A DNA stretch of 43,280 bases, taken from assembly GCA_964542425.1 (NCBI GenBank), contig CAZIUB010000106.1:1-43280 (forward strand). The letters are read 5' to 3'. Numbering within the stretch: the first letter of the stretch is position 1; each line of letters starts with the position of its first letter. The notes beneath the pieces were generated by a model. It was not told the DNA's origin. It was given only the letters and a program-made list of their open reading frames with translations, and did not search any database. The position numbers and the translations under genes were made by a program. Shown one piece after another: positions 1-7,462 of this stretch. Origin of the DNA: Dongia_A sp964542425. GTDB lineage: Bacteria; Pseudomonadota; Alphaproteobacteria; Dongiales; Dongiaceae.

Positions 1-119
1 GGCTCAACCGCTGCCGAAGGCTCGCCAAGGATTGGGAGAACCTCAATCGAAAAGCCCTCGCGTTCCTACGCCTCGCATCCATCCGACTCATGCTTCGAAA
101 ACTATGCAATCCCGCTTGA
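1..119 (+). CDS. IS5-family transposase, C-terminal end only (cut by window edge)
   Basis: The frame beginning at base 3 is open to a TGA at 117-119 and encodes 38 residues containing RCRRLAKDWENLNRKALAFL and ending LASIRLMLRKLCNPA. This is the characteristic C-terminal end of IS5-family DDE transposases, which cut and join insertion-sequence ends. The catalytic D, D and E residues lie upstream of the window, so whether the gene is intact cannot be judged. It reads toward the acetyltransferase gene, which begins 83 bp after the stop. Confidence 0.82.
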   Translation, partial: LNRCRRLAKDWENLNRKALAFLRLASIRLMLRKLCNPA

Positions 120-139
120 TGTTTCCGGACAGACTCTAA
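1..139 (+). mobile_element. Right end of an IS5-family insertion sequence
   Basis: The transposase stop is followed directly by GTTTCCGGACAGACTC (121-136), a plausible terminal inverted repeat, and then TAA (137-139), which could be a short target duplication as made by some IS5 subgroups. The left end is outside the window, so neither the inverted-repeat match nor the duplication can be confirmed. Confidence 0.6.
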
Positions 140-201
140 GGGATTCATGTGTCGGAACCATACCACTAGGTTGCCAATGTGCCTGGACAGAAGCCGCCAA
201 T

Positions 202-762
202 ATGGACATGAGCCAAACCAACTGGCATCCGATCGAGACCGACGCGCTATCGCTGGTGGCCTTGCCGCCTTCGGCCTTGCGCGCGCTGATCGAGAATGAC
301 ATCGAGGCAGCAGCGCGCCTTTGCGGCCTCGATTTCCGCGATTCCTGGGTCGAATCCCGAGACGCGCTGGAAATGCGGCTCGCCGATCTTGAAGCCGATT
401 CCGAATTCCAGCCCTGGTCGCTGCGGGCCATCGCGCGAAAGAATGATCGACGCGTGATTGGCCATATCGGCTGCCATGCCAAGCCGGGTGGCGAGTATTC
501 GGCCTTCCTGCGCCCGATGGGGCTAGAATTCGGCTACACCATCTTTGCCCCCTATCGCCGGCGGGGCCTGGCCTACGAGGCGGCCCGTGCGCTGATGCAC
601 TGGGCGCTTGGCCAAGGTGTCAGCCATTTCATCCTGTCGATCGGGCCGGCGAACGCTCCCTCGCTGGCGCTCGCCCACAAGCTGGGCTTTCGCAAGGTCG
701 GCAGCCATATCGACGACAAGGACGGGCCCGAGGACATCCTGGAATTGCGGCCGGGAAAGTAG
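202..762 (+). CDS. GNAT-family N-acetyltransferase
   Basis: A 186-residue protein with the GNAT acetyl-CoA fold. The pyrophosphate-binding loop is seen as YRRRGLAYEAARALMHWA (about residues 117-134), followed by NAPSLALAHKLGFRKVG, the usual C-terminal strand-helix of RimJ/RimL-like enzymes. It transfers an acetyl group from acetyl-CoA to an amine; the substrate cannot be told. An ATG at 208 is an alternative start two codons in. It stands alone between the IS end and the heat-shock gene and shows no sign of damage from the nearby insertion. Confidence 0.85.
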   Translation: MDMSQTNWHPIETDALSLVALPPSALRALIENDIEAAARLCGLDFRDSWVESRDALEMRLADLEADSEFQPWSLRAIARKNDRRVIGHIGCHAKPGGEYSAFLRPMGLEFGYTIFAPYRRRGLAYEAARALMHWALGQGVSHFILSIGPANAPSLALAHKLGFRKVGSHIDDKDGPEDILELRPGK

Positions 763-901
763 CCCCGGCAGTCGTGGGTCCGCTCGTCAACCGGTCTTGA
801 ATTCGTTAATCGCGACCCCAAGTAACAGAGCGGAATAGCCGGACATGCCCCATCGGGGTGTCCTGAAACGAGGCTCGCTCGAAAGGAGGGGCTGGTTGCA
901 A

Positions 902-1366
902 ATGACACGCTTGTCGCTGTTCAATTCGCCGCTGCTGCTGGGTTTCGATCATTTCGAGCGCATGCTGGAGCGCGTATCCAAGGCCGGCGCGGAAGGGTAC
1001 CCGCCCTACAACGTCGAACAGGTGGCCGAAAATCATCTGCGCATCATGCTGGCGGTCGCGGGTTTCGCGATCGAGGAACTCGAGATCCAAATCGAGAACA
1101 GCCAATTGACCGTGCGCGGCCGGCAGAAGGACGATCCGGAGCGGGTCTATCTGCATCGCGGCATCGCAGCGCGCCAGTTCCAGCGCGGCTTCGTGCTCGC
1201 CGAAGGTATCGAAGTGACGGGGGCCAGCCTGGACAATGGCTTGCTGGCCATCGATCTGAAGCGACCCGAGATGAGCCCCAAGACGCGCTCGATTCCCATC
1301 GGAAGGCGCGCCAATCCCAGGCCCGAGGGCGCGGTTCCGATCAAGACCGGCGCCGTGAATGGATAA
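902..1366 (+). CDS. Small heat-shock protein, Hsp20 / alpha-crystallin family
   Basis: A 154-residue holdase chaperone that binds unfolding proteins in the cytoplasm. The N-terminal part (LFNSPLLLGFDHFERML, PPYNVEQ) matches the alphaproteobacterial IbpA-like group, and the alpha-crystallin core spans about residues 35-130 with the strand ENSQLTVRGRQKDD and the segment YLHRGIAARQFQRGFVL. I chose ATG 902 over an in-frame ATG at 845 because AAAGGAGG lies just upstream (about 881-888) and the protein then starts MTRLSLFNSPLLLGFDHFER, as relatives do. The DUF1150 gene follows 23 bp downstream, a common pairing in this class. The C-terminal IxI-type tail is present as RSIPI. Confidence 0.9.
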   Translation: MTRLSLFNSPLLLGFDHFERMLERVSKAGAEGYPPYNVEQVAENHLRIMLAVAGFAIEELEIQIENSQLTVRGRQKDDPERVYLHRGIAARQFQRGFVLAEGIEVTGASLDNGLLAIDLKRPEMSPKTRSIPIGRRANPRPEGAVPIKTGAVNG

Positions 1367-1389
1367 TACCGTTTGGCAATAGGAATGAA

Positions 1390-1617
1390 ATGAACAGGTC
1401 CAGCACAAGTCTCGAAAGATTGCGGCGCATCACCGCGCAGGAGCTTCTGGCGCTGGGGCTGGAGCACATCGCCTATGTGCGGCCGGTCACGATCGATGGC
1501 GGAACGGCGGTCGCGATCTTCGCCGCCAACGGCAAGCAGATCGCGCTCGCTCCCGATCTGGGCGCGGCATTCGCCGCCGCCTGGGAGAACGGCCTCGCGC
1601 CGGTGACGGTGCATTGA
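1390..1617 (+). CDS. DUF1150 family protein
   Basis: A 75-residue protein of unknown function. The pattern LGLEHIAYVRPV followed by GTAVAIFAANGKQIALAPD is typical of DUF1150, which in alphaproteobacteria is usually encoded next to Hsp20, as here. The two genes are 23 bp apart and probably share a transcript, which suggests a stress link, but no biochemical role is visible. No transmembrane segment or signal peptide is seen. The gene converges with ptsN. Confidence 0.8.
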   Translation: MNRSSTSLERLRRITAQELLALGLEHIAYVRPVTIDGGTAVAIFAANGKQIALAPDLGAAFAAAWENGLAPVTVH

Positions 1618-1622
1618 AAAAA

Positions 1623-1636
1623 TGCGTTTGCGCATG
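1623..1636. other. Small hairpin after the DUF1150 gene
   Basis: ATGCG and CGCAT flank a four-base loop just after the stop codon of the DUF1150 gene. It sits next to the longer inverted repeat at 1654-1701. It could help end transcription, but there is no T run. Confidence 0.35.
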
Positions 1637-1653
1637 ATCCAGCCGGATTGAAA

Positions 1654-1701
1654 AATCGGGGTCAGAGTCCGATTGTTGTTAATCCCACTCTGACCCCGAT
1701 T
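1654..1701. repeat. 15-bp perfect inverted repeat between convergent genes (REP-like or bidirectional terminator)
   Basis: AATCGGGGTCAGAGT (1654-1668) is perfectly complementary to ACTCTGACCCCGATT (1687-1701) across an 18-base spacer, and a further partial copy, CTGACCCCGATTGT, follows at about 1706-1719. The structure lies between the convergent DUF1150 and ptsN genes, so it could end both transcripts. GGGGTCAGA-type palindromes are also common as REP sequences mobilised by REP-associated tyrosine transposases, but no such gene is in this window. Confidence 0.6.
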
Positions 1702-1743
1702 ATCCCTGACCCCGATTGTCTCAGTGCATTGTCACCGAAATTA

Positions 1744-2208
1744 TCAGGCGGCGTGGCTTTGCTGGGAATCGGTCAGCAGGGCATAGAGGGCGTCGGCTTC
1801 GTCGGCGCCGCGCAACTTCTCGCACACGCTTTTGTCGCGCAACAGCCGGCTGACCCGAGCCAGCGCCTTCAAGTGATCGGCGCCGGCCCCCTCGGGCGCC
1901 AACAGCAAGAACACCAGATCGACCGGCTGATCGTCGATGGAATTGAAATCGACGCCCTCGTCGAGGCGCGCGAACAAGCCGAACAATTCCTTGATTTCGG
2001 GCAATTTGCCGTGGGGAATGGCGATGCCGCCGCCGATCCCGGTGGTGCCCAGACGCTCGCGCTCCAGGAGCACGTCGAAAATCGCGCGCTCGTGCAAGCC
2101 GGTCAGTTCGGCGGCGCGCCTGGCCAATTCCTGCAGGATGTACTTCTTGCTCGGCGCCTTCACGCGCGCCATGACGCGCGCCGGCGTGATCAGGTCTTCC
2201 ATTTCCAT
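1744..2208 (-). CDS. ptsN: Nitrogen-PTS regulatory enzyme IIA
   Basis: A 154-residue cytoplasmic EIIA-Ntr protein, the last phosphate acceptor of the nitrogen phosphotransfer chain (PtsP-PtsO-PtsN) that tunes potassium and nitrogen physiology. The phospho-accepting histidine is in GGGIAIPHGKLPEI, and the fold is supported by VDLVFLLLAPEGAGADHLKALARVSRLLRD. It starts at ATG 2208 (MEMEDLI), with ATG 2202 as an alternative. It lies 53 bp downstream of hpf on the same strand, in the conserved rpoN-hpf-ptsN order. The C-terminal end DSQQSHAA is normal for the family. Confidence 0.93.
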   Translation of the reverse strand: MEMEDLITPARVMARVKAPSKKYILQELARRAAELTGLHERAIFDVLLERERLGTTGIGGGIAIPHGKLPEIKELFGLFARLDEGVDFNSIDDQPVDLVFLLLAPEGAGADHLKALARVSRLLRDKSVCEKLRGADEADALYALLTDSQQSHAA

Positions 2209-2261
2209 CGGTTCAAACCCCGGAGATTGGCGTCGCCCACAATGCGCGGCGGCCGGCCGCT

Positions 2262-2876
2262 TTATTCCGCCGCCTGATCGGCGCCGGCCTGGCCGCCCAG
2301 GCGCGGATCGACCCAGCCGATATTGCCGTCGTTGCGTCGGTAGACCATGTTGAACCCGCCATGCGCGCTGTTGATGAACATCATCGCCTTCTGATCCGAT
2401 AAATCCAGCCGCATCACCGCCTCGCCGACCGTTAGGGTGGGAATATCCGTCCGCATCTCGGCGATGACCGCCGGGGCATTCCCGTCCAGCTCGCCCAATT
2501 CCGGCTCCTCCGCCGCTTCCTCGCGCTCGGCAGCCAGAATGTATTGCCGGGCCCGGACCGATTCGCGGGCCTGGCGACGATGGTCGCGCAGCCGCCGCTT
2601 GTAGCGGCGCAGCCTCTTGGCCAGATGCTCGCACGCCTGATCGAAGGCGCCATAGGCCTGATCGGCGATCGCCTCCGATTGCACCAGAATGCCGCGCCCG
2701 ACATGCACGAACATCGCGACCTCGAACAGATGGTTCTGTTTCGAGACCGTGACACTGGCCTCGATCGCGTCGCCGAAATACTTGCCGAGCACGCCCTCCA
2801 GGTTGCTGGCGATATGCGCCTTCAAGGCATCGCCTACATCGATGTTCTTGCCCTTGACGGTCAGGTTCATCGGCAT
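2262..2876 (-). CDS. hpf: Ribosome hibernation promoting factor, long form
   Basis: A 204-residue protein that binds 30S subunits and dimerises ribosomes when growth stops. The N-terminal S30AE domain starts MNLTVKGKNIDVGDALKAHI (about residues 3-110). A charged linker follows, then the C-terminal dimerisation domain with VGEAVMRLDLSDQKAMMFIN and YRRNDGNIGWVDPRLGG. The start could be ATG 2876 or ATG 2870; the second fits the family N-terminus better and neither has a clear ribosome-binding site. The frame stays open upstream through a repeat unit, but those residues do not resemble the family. It sits between rpoN and ptsN. Confidence 0.92.
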   Translation of the reverse strand: MPMNLTVKGKNIDVGDALKAHIASNLEGVLGKYFGDAIEASVTVSKQNHLFEVAMFVHVGRGILVQSEAIADQAYGAFDQACEHLAKRLRRYKRRLRDHRRQARESVRARQYILAAEREEAAEEPELGELDGNAPAVIAEMRTDIPTLTVGEAVMRLDLSDQKAMMFINSAHGGFNMVYRRNDGNIGWVDPRLGGQAGADQAAE

Positions 2877-2942
2877 GGTCCAAGAGACGGGGTTCGAGAT
2901 CGAGCACACGAATCGCGGCCCCCTTTCCCGACCCTCCCGGTG

Positions 2943-3090
2943 CCGACTTTCGAAAATGCGCGATTCATGAAAACGCTCCGGCGCATCCACGAAAGTCGGG
3001 CCACATGCCACCATATGATGAGTCGCCCGCCCGGCGGGTGTTGGCGGGGTCATTTGACTCGAACCATCCATCAGCGACGGCGGGTACTGG
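2943..3090 (+). repeat. Two-hairpin intergenic repeat, unit 1
   Basis: Hairpin 1 has arms CCGACTTTCG (2943-2952) and CGAAAGTCGG (2990-2999). Relative to the family consensus, the change A to G in the left arm is matched by T to C in the right arm, so pairing is kept. Hairpin 2 ends with CGGCGGGTACTGG at 3090. It lies 67 bp upstream of the hpf start. In the hpf direction it contains an ATG followed by NRAFSKVG, but that frame does not match hpf. Confidence 0.85.
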
Positions 3091-3091
3091 A

Positions 3092-3236
3092 CCAACTTTC
3101 GAATATGCGCGATTCATGAAAACGCTCCGGCGCATCCAGGAAAGTCTGGCCGCATGCCACAATAAGATAGTATCCGCCGGCCGGCACCCGAGGAGCCATT
3201 TGCTGGCATCACCCAGTCGCACGAATGCGGGTATGG
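3092..3236 (+). repeat. Two-hairpin intergenic repeat, unit 2 (diverged)
   Basis: A tandem partner of the unit before it, with a period of 149 bp measured at the ACTTTCG motif. Hairpin 1 begins CCAACTTTCG at 3092. Hairpin 2 is diverged and ends GCGGGTATGG near 3236. It fills most of the gap between rpoN and hpf together with unit 1. Confidence 0.75.
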
Positions 3237-3240
3237 GTGC

Positions 3241-3273
3241 GGCGGGCGGCGGGCGGCGGGCGGCGGGCGGCGA
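3241..3273. repeat. Heptamer microsatellite, GGCGGGC
   Basis: Four perfect tandem copies of GGCGGGC occupy 3241-3268, followed by a degenerate fifth copy, GGCGACC. The array lies directly beside repeat unit 2, in the rpoN-hpf gap. A 7-bp period in non-coding DNA can change length by slipped-strand replication. Confidence 0.85.
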
Positions 3274-3331
3274 CCATAGGAACCGGCCCGAAAGGTGTCA
3301 AGCAAGGCCATCGCCAATGATGTGGCCTCAT

Positions 3332-4870
3332 TCACGCCAAACGCAAGGTCTTCTCGCGACGGCGTTGCAACGACGACGGGATTTTCAATGATTCCCTATA
3401 TTTAGCCACGGTCCGGCGGGCGATGTCGACGCCATTGGATTTGAGAATCGCGACCAATTGATCGTCGGAAAGGATGGCGCTCGACGCCTCCGCCGCGATC
3501 AAATCCCTGATTCGGGAGCGCACCGCCTCGGCCGAATGGCTGAGCGCTCCGTCCGCGCCATGAATGGCGGCGCTGAAGAAGTAGCGCAACTCGAACACCC
3601 CGCGCGCCGTGGCCATGAATTTGTTGGCGGTGACGCGGCTGACCGTGCTCTCGTGCATCTCGATCGCGTCGGCGATGTCGCGCCTGGTCAGCGGGCGCAG
3701 ATGCCGAACGCCATGGGCGAAAAAGGCCTCCTGCTGGCGCACGATCTCGGTTGCCACCTTGAGGATGGTGGTGGAGCGCTGGTGCAGGGTCTTGACCAGC
3801 CAATTGGCGGCCGACAGGCGCTCGCTCAGATAGTCGCGAACCTCTTTCTTCTTGGCCTTGGCGCCGACCAGCGACAGATAATCGTGATTAACGAGGATTC
3901 GGGGCAGGGTCTCGGGATTGAGTTCGACCGACCACAGGGCATCGTCGCGACGCTGAACCAGGATGTCGGGCTGGATCGCCTGCACCTCGGCCTTGTCGAA
4001 GGCATAGCCGGGGCGCGGGTTGAGAGCGCGGATTTCCGCCGCCATGTCCGCCAGATCCTCGGAATCCACGCCGCAGATCCGCATCAGTTGCCCGCGATCG
4101 TGCCTGGCCAGCAGGTCCAGATGATCCAGGAGTGCTTGCATCGCCGGATCGAGCCGGTCCAGTTCCCGCAATTGGAGGGCCAGGCATTCGGCGAGGTTGC
4201 GCGCGCACACCCCGATCGGATCCAGGCGCTGCAATTTTCCGAGCACGGACGCGACCAGTTCCAGCGGGCAGTTCAGGCGCAGGGCCACCTCCGCGATCTC
4301 GCCCACGACGTAACCCGCATCATCGACCATGTCGATGATCCGCAAGGCGATCAGCCGTTCGGTCGGATCGGCGATTTCCAATCCCATCTGGGATATCAGA
4401 TGCTCGCGCAAAGTCGGCGCCCTCGTCAGCTCGGATTCGAAATCCGAACCGCCGTCGGGGAAGTCGCCACGCCCGGCGCCGGATTTCCAGCCGGCCTGGC
4501 TCGAATCCCGCCCGACCGCCATCTCGCCGTCGCGCTCGCCGTATTCGTTGTCGTAATCGGTGTCCAGCGGCGAGCTCGAGCGATCGGTCATCACCTCGCG
4601 GTCGGAATAGTCCTTGGCATCGAGAAGCGATTCCTCGCCTTCGGGCGCGCCGCCCTCCATGTCCCCTTGTGCCTCGCCGGAAGACGCGGCTCCGCCCTCG
4701 GCGCCGCTATCATCGGCCCGTTCCAGAAGGGGATTGCGCTCCACCTCCTCCGCGACGAAGGCCGCAAGGTCCTGGTTCGACAATTCCAGCAGCTTGATTG
4801 CCTGCTGCAATTGCGGCGTCATGACCAGGGACTGCGCCTGGCGGAGGTCTAATCTTTGCGAGATGGCCAT
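3332..4870 (-). CDS. rpoN: RNA polymerase sigma-54 factor
   Basis: A 512-residue sigma-N that directs RNA polymerase to -24/-12 promoters and needs AAA+ activators. Region I is glutamine-rich (LDLRQAQSLVMTPQLQQAIK, about residues 7-26). An acidic stretch follows (about 55-110), then the core-binding region. The helix-turn-helix is TRRDIADAIEMHESTVSRVT, and the RpoN box ARRTVAKYRE that reads the -24 element is at about 484-493. The start MAISQRLDLRQ at 4870 is the family start. It is 13 bp from the lptB stop, so it is probably cotranscribed with the lpt genes, and the repeat-filled gap separates it from hpf. Confidence 0.96.
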   Translation of the reverse strand: MAISQRLDLRQAQSLVMTPQLQQAIKLLELSNQDLAAFVAEEVERNPLLERADDSGAEGGAASSGEAQGDMEGGAPEGEESLLDAKDYSDREVMTDRSSSPLDTDYDNEYGERDGEMAVGRDSSQAGWKSGAGRGDFPDGGSDFESELTRAPTLREHLISQMGLEIADPTERLIALRIIDMVDDAGYVVGEIAEVALRLNCPLELVASVLGKLQRLDPIGVCARNLAECLALQLRELDRLDPAMQALLDHLDLLARHDRGQLMRICGVDSEDLADMAAEIRALNPRPGYAFDKAEVQAIQPDILVQRRDDALWSVELNPETLPRILVNHDYLSLVGAKAKKKEVRDYLSERLSAANWLVKTLHQRSTTILKVATEIVRQQEAFFAHGVRHLRPLTRRDIADAIEMHESTVSRVTANKFMATARGVFELRYFFSAAIHGADGALSHSAEAVRSRIRDLIAAEASSAILSDDQLVAILKSNGVDIARRTVAKYRESLKIPSSLQRRREKTLRLA

Positions 4871-4883
4871 TTCGGCCCCAATG

Positions 4884-5717
4884 CTAAAGAGAGAACCTTT
4901 CGCCAAGGTAAACGCGCCGCACCGCCGGATCGGCCACGATTTCCGCGGGCGAACCCTCGCGCAGCACGCTGCCCTCGTGCAGGATATAGGCCCGATCGAC
5001 AATGTCGAGGGTGTCGCGGACATTGTGATCGGTGATCAGAACCCCGATTCCACGGTCCTTGAGGTGGGAAACCAGGTCGCGGATCTCCCCCACCGCGATC
5101 GGGTCGATGCCGGCCAGCGGCTCGTCCAGCAGGATATAGCCGGGATCGCCGGCCAGGCAACGCGCGATCTCGACCCGGCGCCGCTCGCCCCCGGACAGCG
5201 CCACCGCCGGCACTTCGGCCAAATGCGCGATCGAGAATTCCCGCAGCAGGTGATCGAGACGGCTCTTCCGCTGGCCCTCGTCGGCGAGCGTCACCTCGAG
5301 CACGGTGCGGATGTTGTCGGCGACGTTCATGCCGCGAAAGACCGAGCTCTCCTGCGGCAGATAGCCGATTCCGGCCCGCGCGCGCAGGTACATGGGCAGA
5401 TCGGTCACATCCTCGCCATCGAGGTAGATGGCGCCGGAATCCGCCGCCGCCAGCCCGGTCATGATGTAAAAGCAAGTGGTCTTGCCGGCGCCATTGGGGC
5501 CGAGCAGGCCCACGGCCTCGCCGCGCCTGACGCCGATGGTCACGTCGCGCAGCACCGGGCGCTTGCGAAAATTCTTGCACAGATTGTAGGCGACCAGGCC
5601 CTCGATCTCGGCCGGTACGATCTCCAGCCCGTCAACGTTGACGATGGTCGCCGGGGCGGTCGCCGGGGCGCCCGATCCGTTGCCCGCCTGCTTGCGCATC
5701 CTGGCGCCACTCCTCAT
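4884..5717 (-). CDS. lptB: LPS export ABC transporter ATP-binding protein
   Basis: A 277-residue ATPase that powers LptFG to pull LPS from the inner membrane into the Lpt bridge. Walker A is GPNGAGKT (73-80), the Q-loop is YLPQESSVFRGM, the signature is ALSGGERRR, Walker B is YILLDEPLAGIDP, and the switch histidine is in LITDHNVRDT. About 37 extra residues precede the usual LptB start. I still use ATG 5717 because it overlaps the lptA stop as ATGA, typical of translational coupling; ATG 5699 is an alternative. lptF and lptG are not in the window. Confidence 0.95.
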   Translation of the reverse strand: MRSGARMRKQAGNGSGAPATAPATIVNVDGLEIVPAEIEGLVAYNLCKNFRKRPVLRDVTIGVRRGEAVGLLGPNGAGKTTCFYIMTGLAAADSGAIYLDGEDVTDLPMYLRARAGIGYLPQESSVFRGMNVADNIRTVLEVTLADEGQRKSRLDHLLREFSIAHLAEVPAVALSGGERRRVEIARCLAGDPGYILLDEPLAGIDPIAVGEIRDLVSHLKDRGIGVLITDHNVRDTLDIVDRAYILHEGSVLREGSPAEIVADPAVRRVYLGERFSL

Positions 5718-6649
5718 TGCTGGACCGTCGCCGGGCTCGCTTCTTCCTCTTTGGGTTTGATCACCGTGTGCACGCGCCCGTCGCTGGTGCCCTCGGCCAG
5801 GATCCGGCTGATGTCCTTCTTCAGATCGAGTTCCGCCTTGCCGCCCTCGTAGCGGTTGCCGTCGTCGTGGATGATCACATTGCCGGTCAGGATCGCGATC
5901 TCGGTCGACGGCCGATAGGCGAGCTTGTCGGAAAACGCCGTCTGCTTGCCCTTGTCGATGCGGACCTTCCCGGTCGCGTCCATCTGGTGCATCTTCTTCT
6001 TGCCGTCGGCCTCGCGCCGGAAATAGCCGATGGCGTGGTTGGCGTGGATCGTGGTCTTGCCCTGCACGATCACCACGTCGCCCTTGGCGATGACCACTTC
6101 GGGATCGCGCCAATATTCGAGCTGGTCGCGCGCGGTCACAACCTCGTCCTCGGTCACGGTCTTGAGCGCCTTGCCGGTCAGGACCATGACCTTGGTCTTG
6201 GCGTCGTAGTCGGCGATGTCGCCGTATGAGGTCGAGGTCGAGGTCTTGACCGTGACGTTGCCTTCGGCGACCCAACGCGCGATCTTGTCGTCGAGGCCGA
6301 AATACGCGGTCAGGATGTCGCCCTGGACGCTGCTCTCGCCTTGGATGGCAAGGGCGTTGCCCCGCGCGATATAGATGCGCTCATCCTTGCGCCATTCGAT
6401 GCCGTTCTCGGCCGAGATCTCGATCGGCTTGCCGGAATCGTCGAACCCGAAATCGTTGTCGGCGGGCGCGCCCGCGCCTTCGGCCGGCGCGCTCGAGACC
6501 GGCGCCTCCGCCGCCGAGGCCGCGGTGGTCGCGGGGGTCGCGGTGGCGTTTCCGCTGGCTTCCTGGGCCGGCGTCGGATGGGGCCACAGCATCGCGGCCA
6601 GCGCGAAAAATGCGATCCTAATGCCAACTTTCGAAAATGCGCGATCCAT
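5714..6649 (-). CDS. lptA: LPS transport periplasmic protein LptA, with a repeat-derived N-terminus
   Basis: A protein of 311 residues with an OstA/LptA beta-jellyroll (about 60-260) that carries LPS across the periplasm. Supporting segments are GESSVQGDILTAYFGL, GNVTVKTSTSTSYGDIADYD and KTTIHANHAIGYFRR. A signal peptide is visible as IRIAFFALAAMLWPHPTPAQEA. The only ATG that includes it is at 6649, inside hairpin 1 of repeat unit 3, so the protein starts MDRAFSKVG from the repeat. The next ATG (in AAMLWPH) would destroy the signal peptide. Neighbours are lptC upstream, separated by the repeat, and lptB overlapping by 4 bp. The C-terminal tail is longer than in enterobacterial LptA. Confidence 0.9.
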   Translation of the reverse strand: MDRAFSKVGIRIAFFALAAMLWPHPTPAQEASGNATATPATTAASAAEAPVSSAPAEGAGAPADNDFGFDDSGKPIEISAENGIEWRKDERIYIARGNALAIQGESSVQGDILTAYFGLDDKIARWVAEGNVTVKTSTSTSYGDIADYDAKTKVMVLTGKALKTVTEDEVVTARDQLEYWRDPEVVIAKGDVVIVQGKTTIHANHAIGYFRREADGKKKMHQMDATGKVRIDKGKQTAFSDKLAYRPSTEIAILTGNVIIHDDGNRYEGGKAELDLKKDISRILAEGTSDGRVHTVIKPKEEEASPATVQQ

Positions 6650-6765
6650 GAAATGTCCCGATGCTGCCAGGAAAGTTGGCACATAGGACCAAATAGATGG
6701 TACCCGCCGGCGTGAATGGGCGCGGTCAAATTGTCGAATCAGCCGTCCGAGACGGCGGATACTGG
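6622..6765 (+). repeat. Two-hairpin intergenic repeat, unit 3 (overlaps lptA start)
   Basis: Hairpin 1 has arms TGCCAACTTTC (from 6622) and GAAAGTTGGCA (to 6681). Hairpin 2 starts GGTACCCGCCGG near 6699 and ends CGGCGGATACTGG at 6765. It occupies the whole lptC-lptA gap and extends 28 bp into lptA, supplying its ATG at 6649. Confidence 0.88.
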
Positions 6766-6783
6766 CCGCGCGCAATGCCGGAT

Positions 6784-7461
6784 TCATTGTTTCCGCCCAG
6801 TTTCCGTTTCCGAGCCACCATAGAGCTTCAAGAAGGCGCGCCCGGTGAATTGCACCACGCGGCCGTCATCCAGGATGCGGAAGCCCTCGGCAATCAGTTC
6901 TCCGTCGCGGTTCTGGCCTTCGACCGGCGATTGGCCGCTGGCGATCTTGGTCTCGAGGTCGATCTCGGCCGTTTCGGTCTCGAAGGAGAGGCCGCTGTCG
7001 TGCAACAGATGCACCTGGCCCTCCAATGTGACCCTGTCTTCAGCGCGATCCAAGAGACCCCGATCGGCCCTGATGGCGACATAGGCGCCACCGGAAAGAA
7101 TGATGTCGGCCGAAGGCTTGACCAGGGAAATGCGTTTGGAATCGCCTTGCGGGTGCGAAGCGGATTCCGCCAGGATCGTGTAGGGGCGCCCACGATCGTC
7201 CTTGCCGTCGAACTTTACCCGATCGACGGTGACCGGCGCGTCGGAATTCGTGGCCGCCTGGACCGTCTCGGGCGCGATCATCCGATCACGCGAATGCGCC
7301 CACCACCAATAAACGATATAGGCGACGATCGCCGCCGCCACCAGCGGCAACACAAACTTGAGGGTCGCGATTCCGAAATGGGCGCGCCGGATGCGCGGCC
7401 GCGACATGCCGGCCCGCCCGGCGCCCGGGCTGGAAACGAGGCCGGTGGCTTGCAAATTCAT
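6784..7461 (-). CDS. lptC: LPS export ABC transporter periplasmic protein LptC
   Basis: A 225-residue bitopic inner-membrane protein that hands LPS from LptFG to LptA. One transmembrane helix, FVLPLVAAAIVAYIVYWWWA, lies at about residues 36-55, followed by a periplasmic LptC jellyroll with VDRVKFDGKDDRGRPYTILA, YVAIRADRGLLDRAEDRVTL and DGRVVQFTGRAFLKLY. It starts at ATG 7461, one base after the kdsD stop codon, which implies a shared message. MSRPRIRRAHFG, 18 residues in, is an alternative start. Downstream, repeat unit 3 separates it from lptA. Confidence 0.92.
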   Translation of the reverse strand: MNLQATGLVSSPGAGRAGMSRPRIRRAHFGIATLKFVLPLVAAAIVAYIVYWWWAHSRDRMIAPETVQAATNSDAPVTVDRVKFDGKDDRGRPYTILAESASHPQGDSKRISLVKPSADIILSGGAYVAIRADRGLLDRAEDRVTLEGQVHLLHDSGLSFETETAEIDLETKIASGQSPVEGQNRDGELIAEGFRILDDGRVVQFTGRAFLKLYGGSETETGRKQ

Positions 7462-7462
7462 G

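Noticed and set aside
3458..4852. A 464-codon open frame antisense to rpoN
   Set aside because: Explained by GC-rich codon use of rpoN, which has all its diagnostic motifs.
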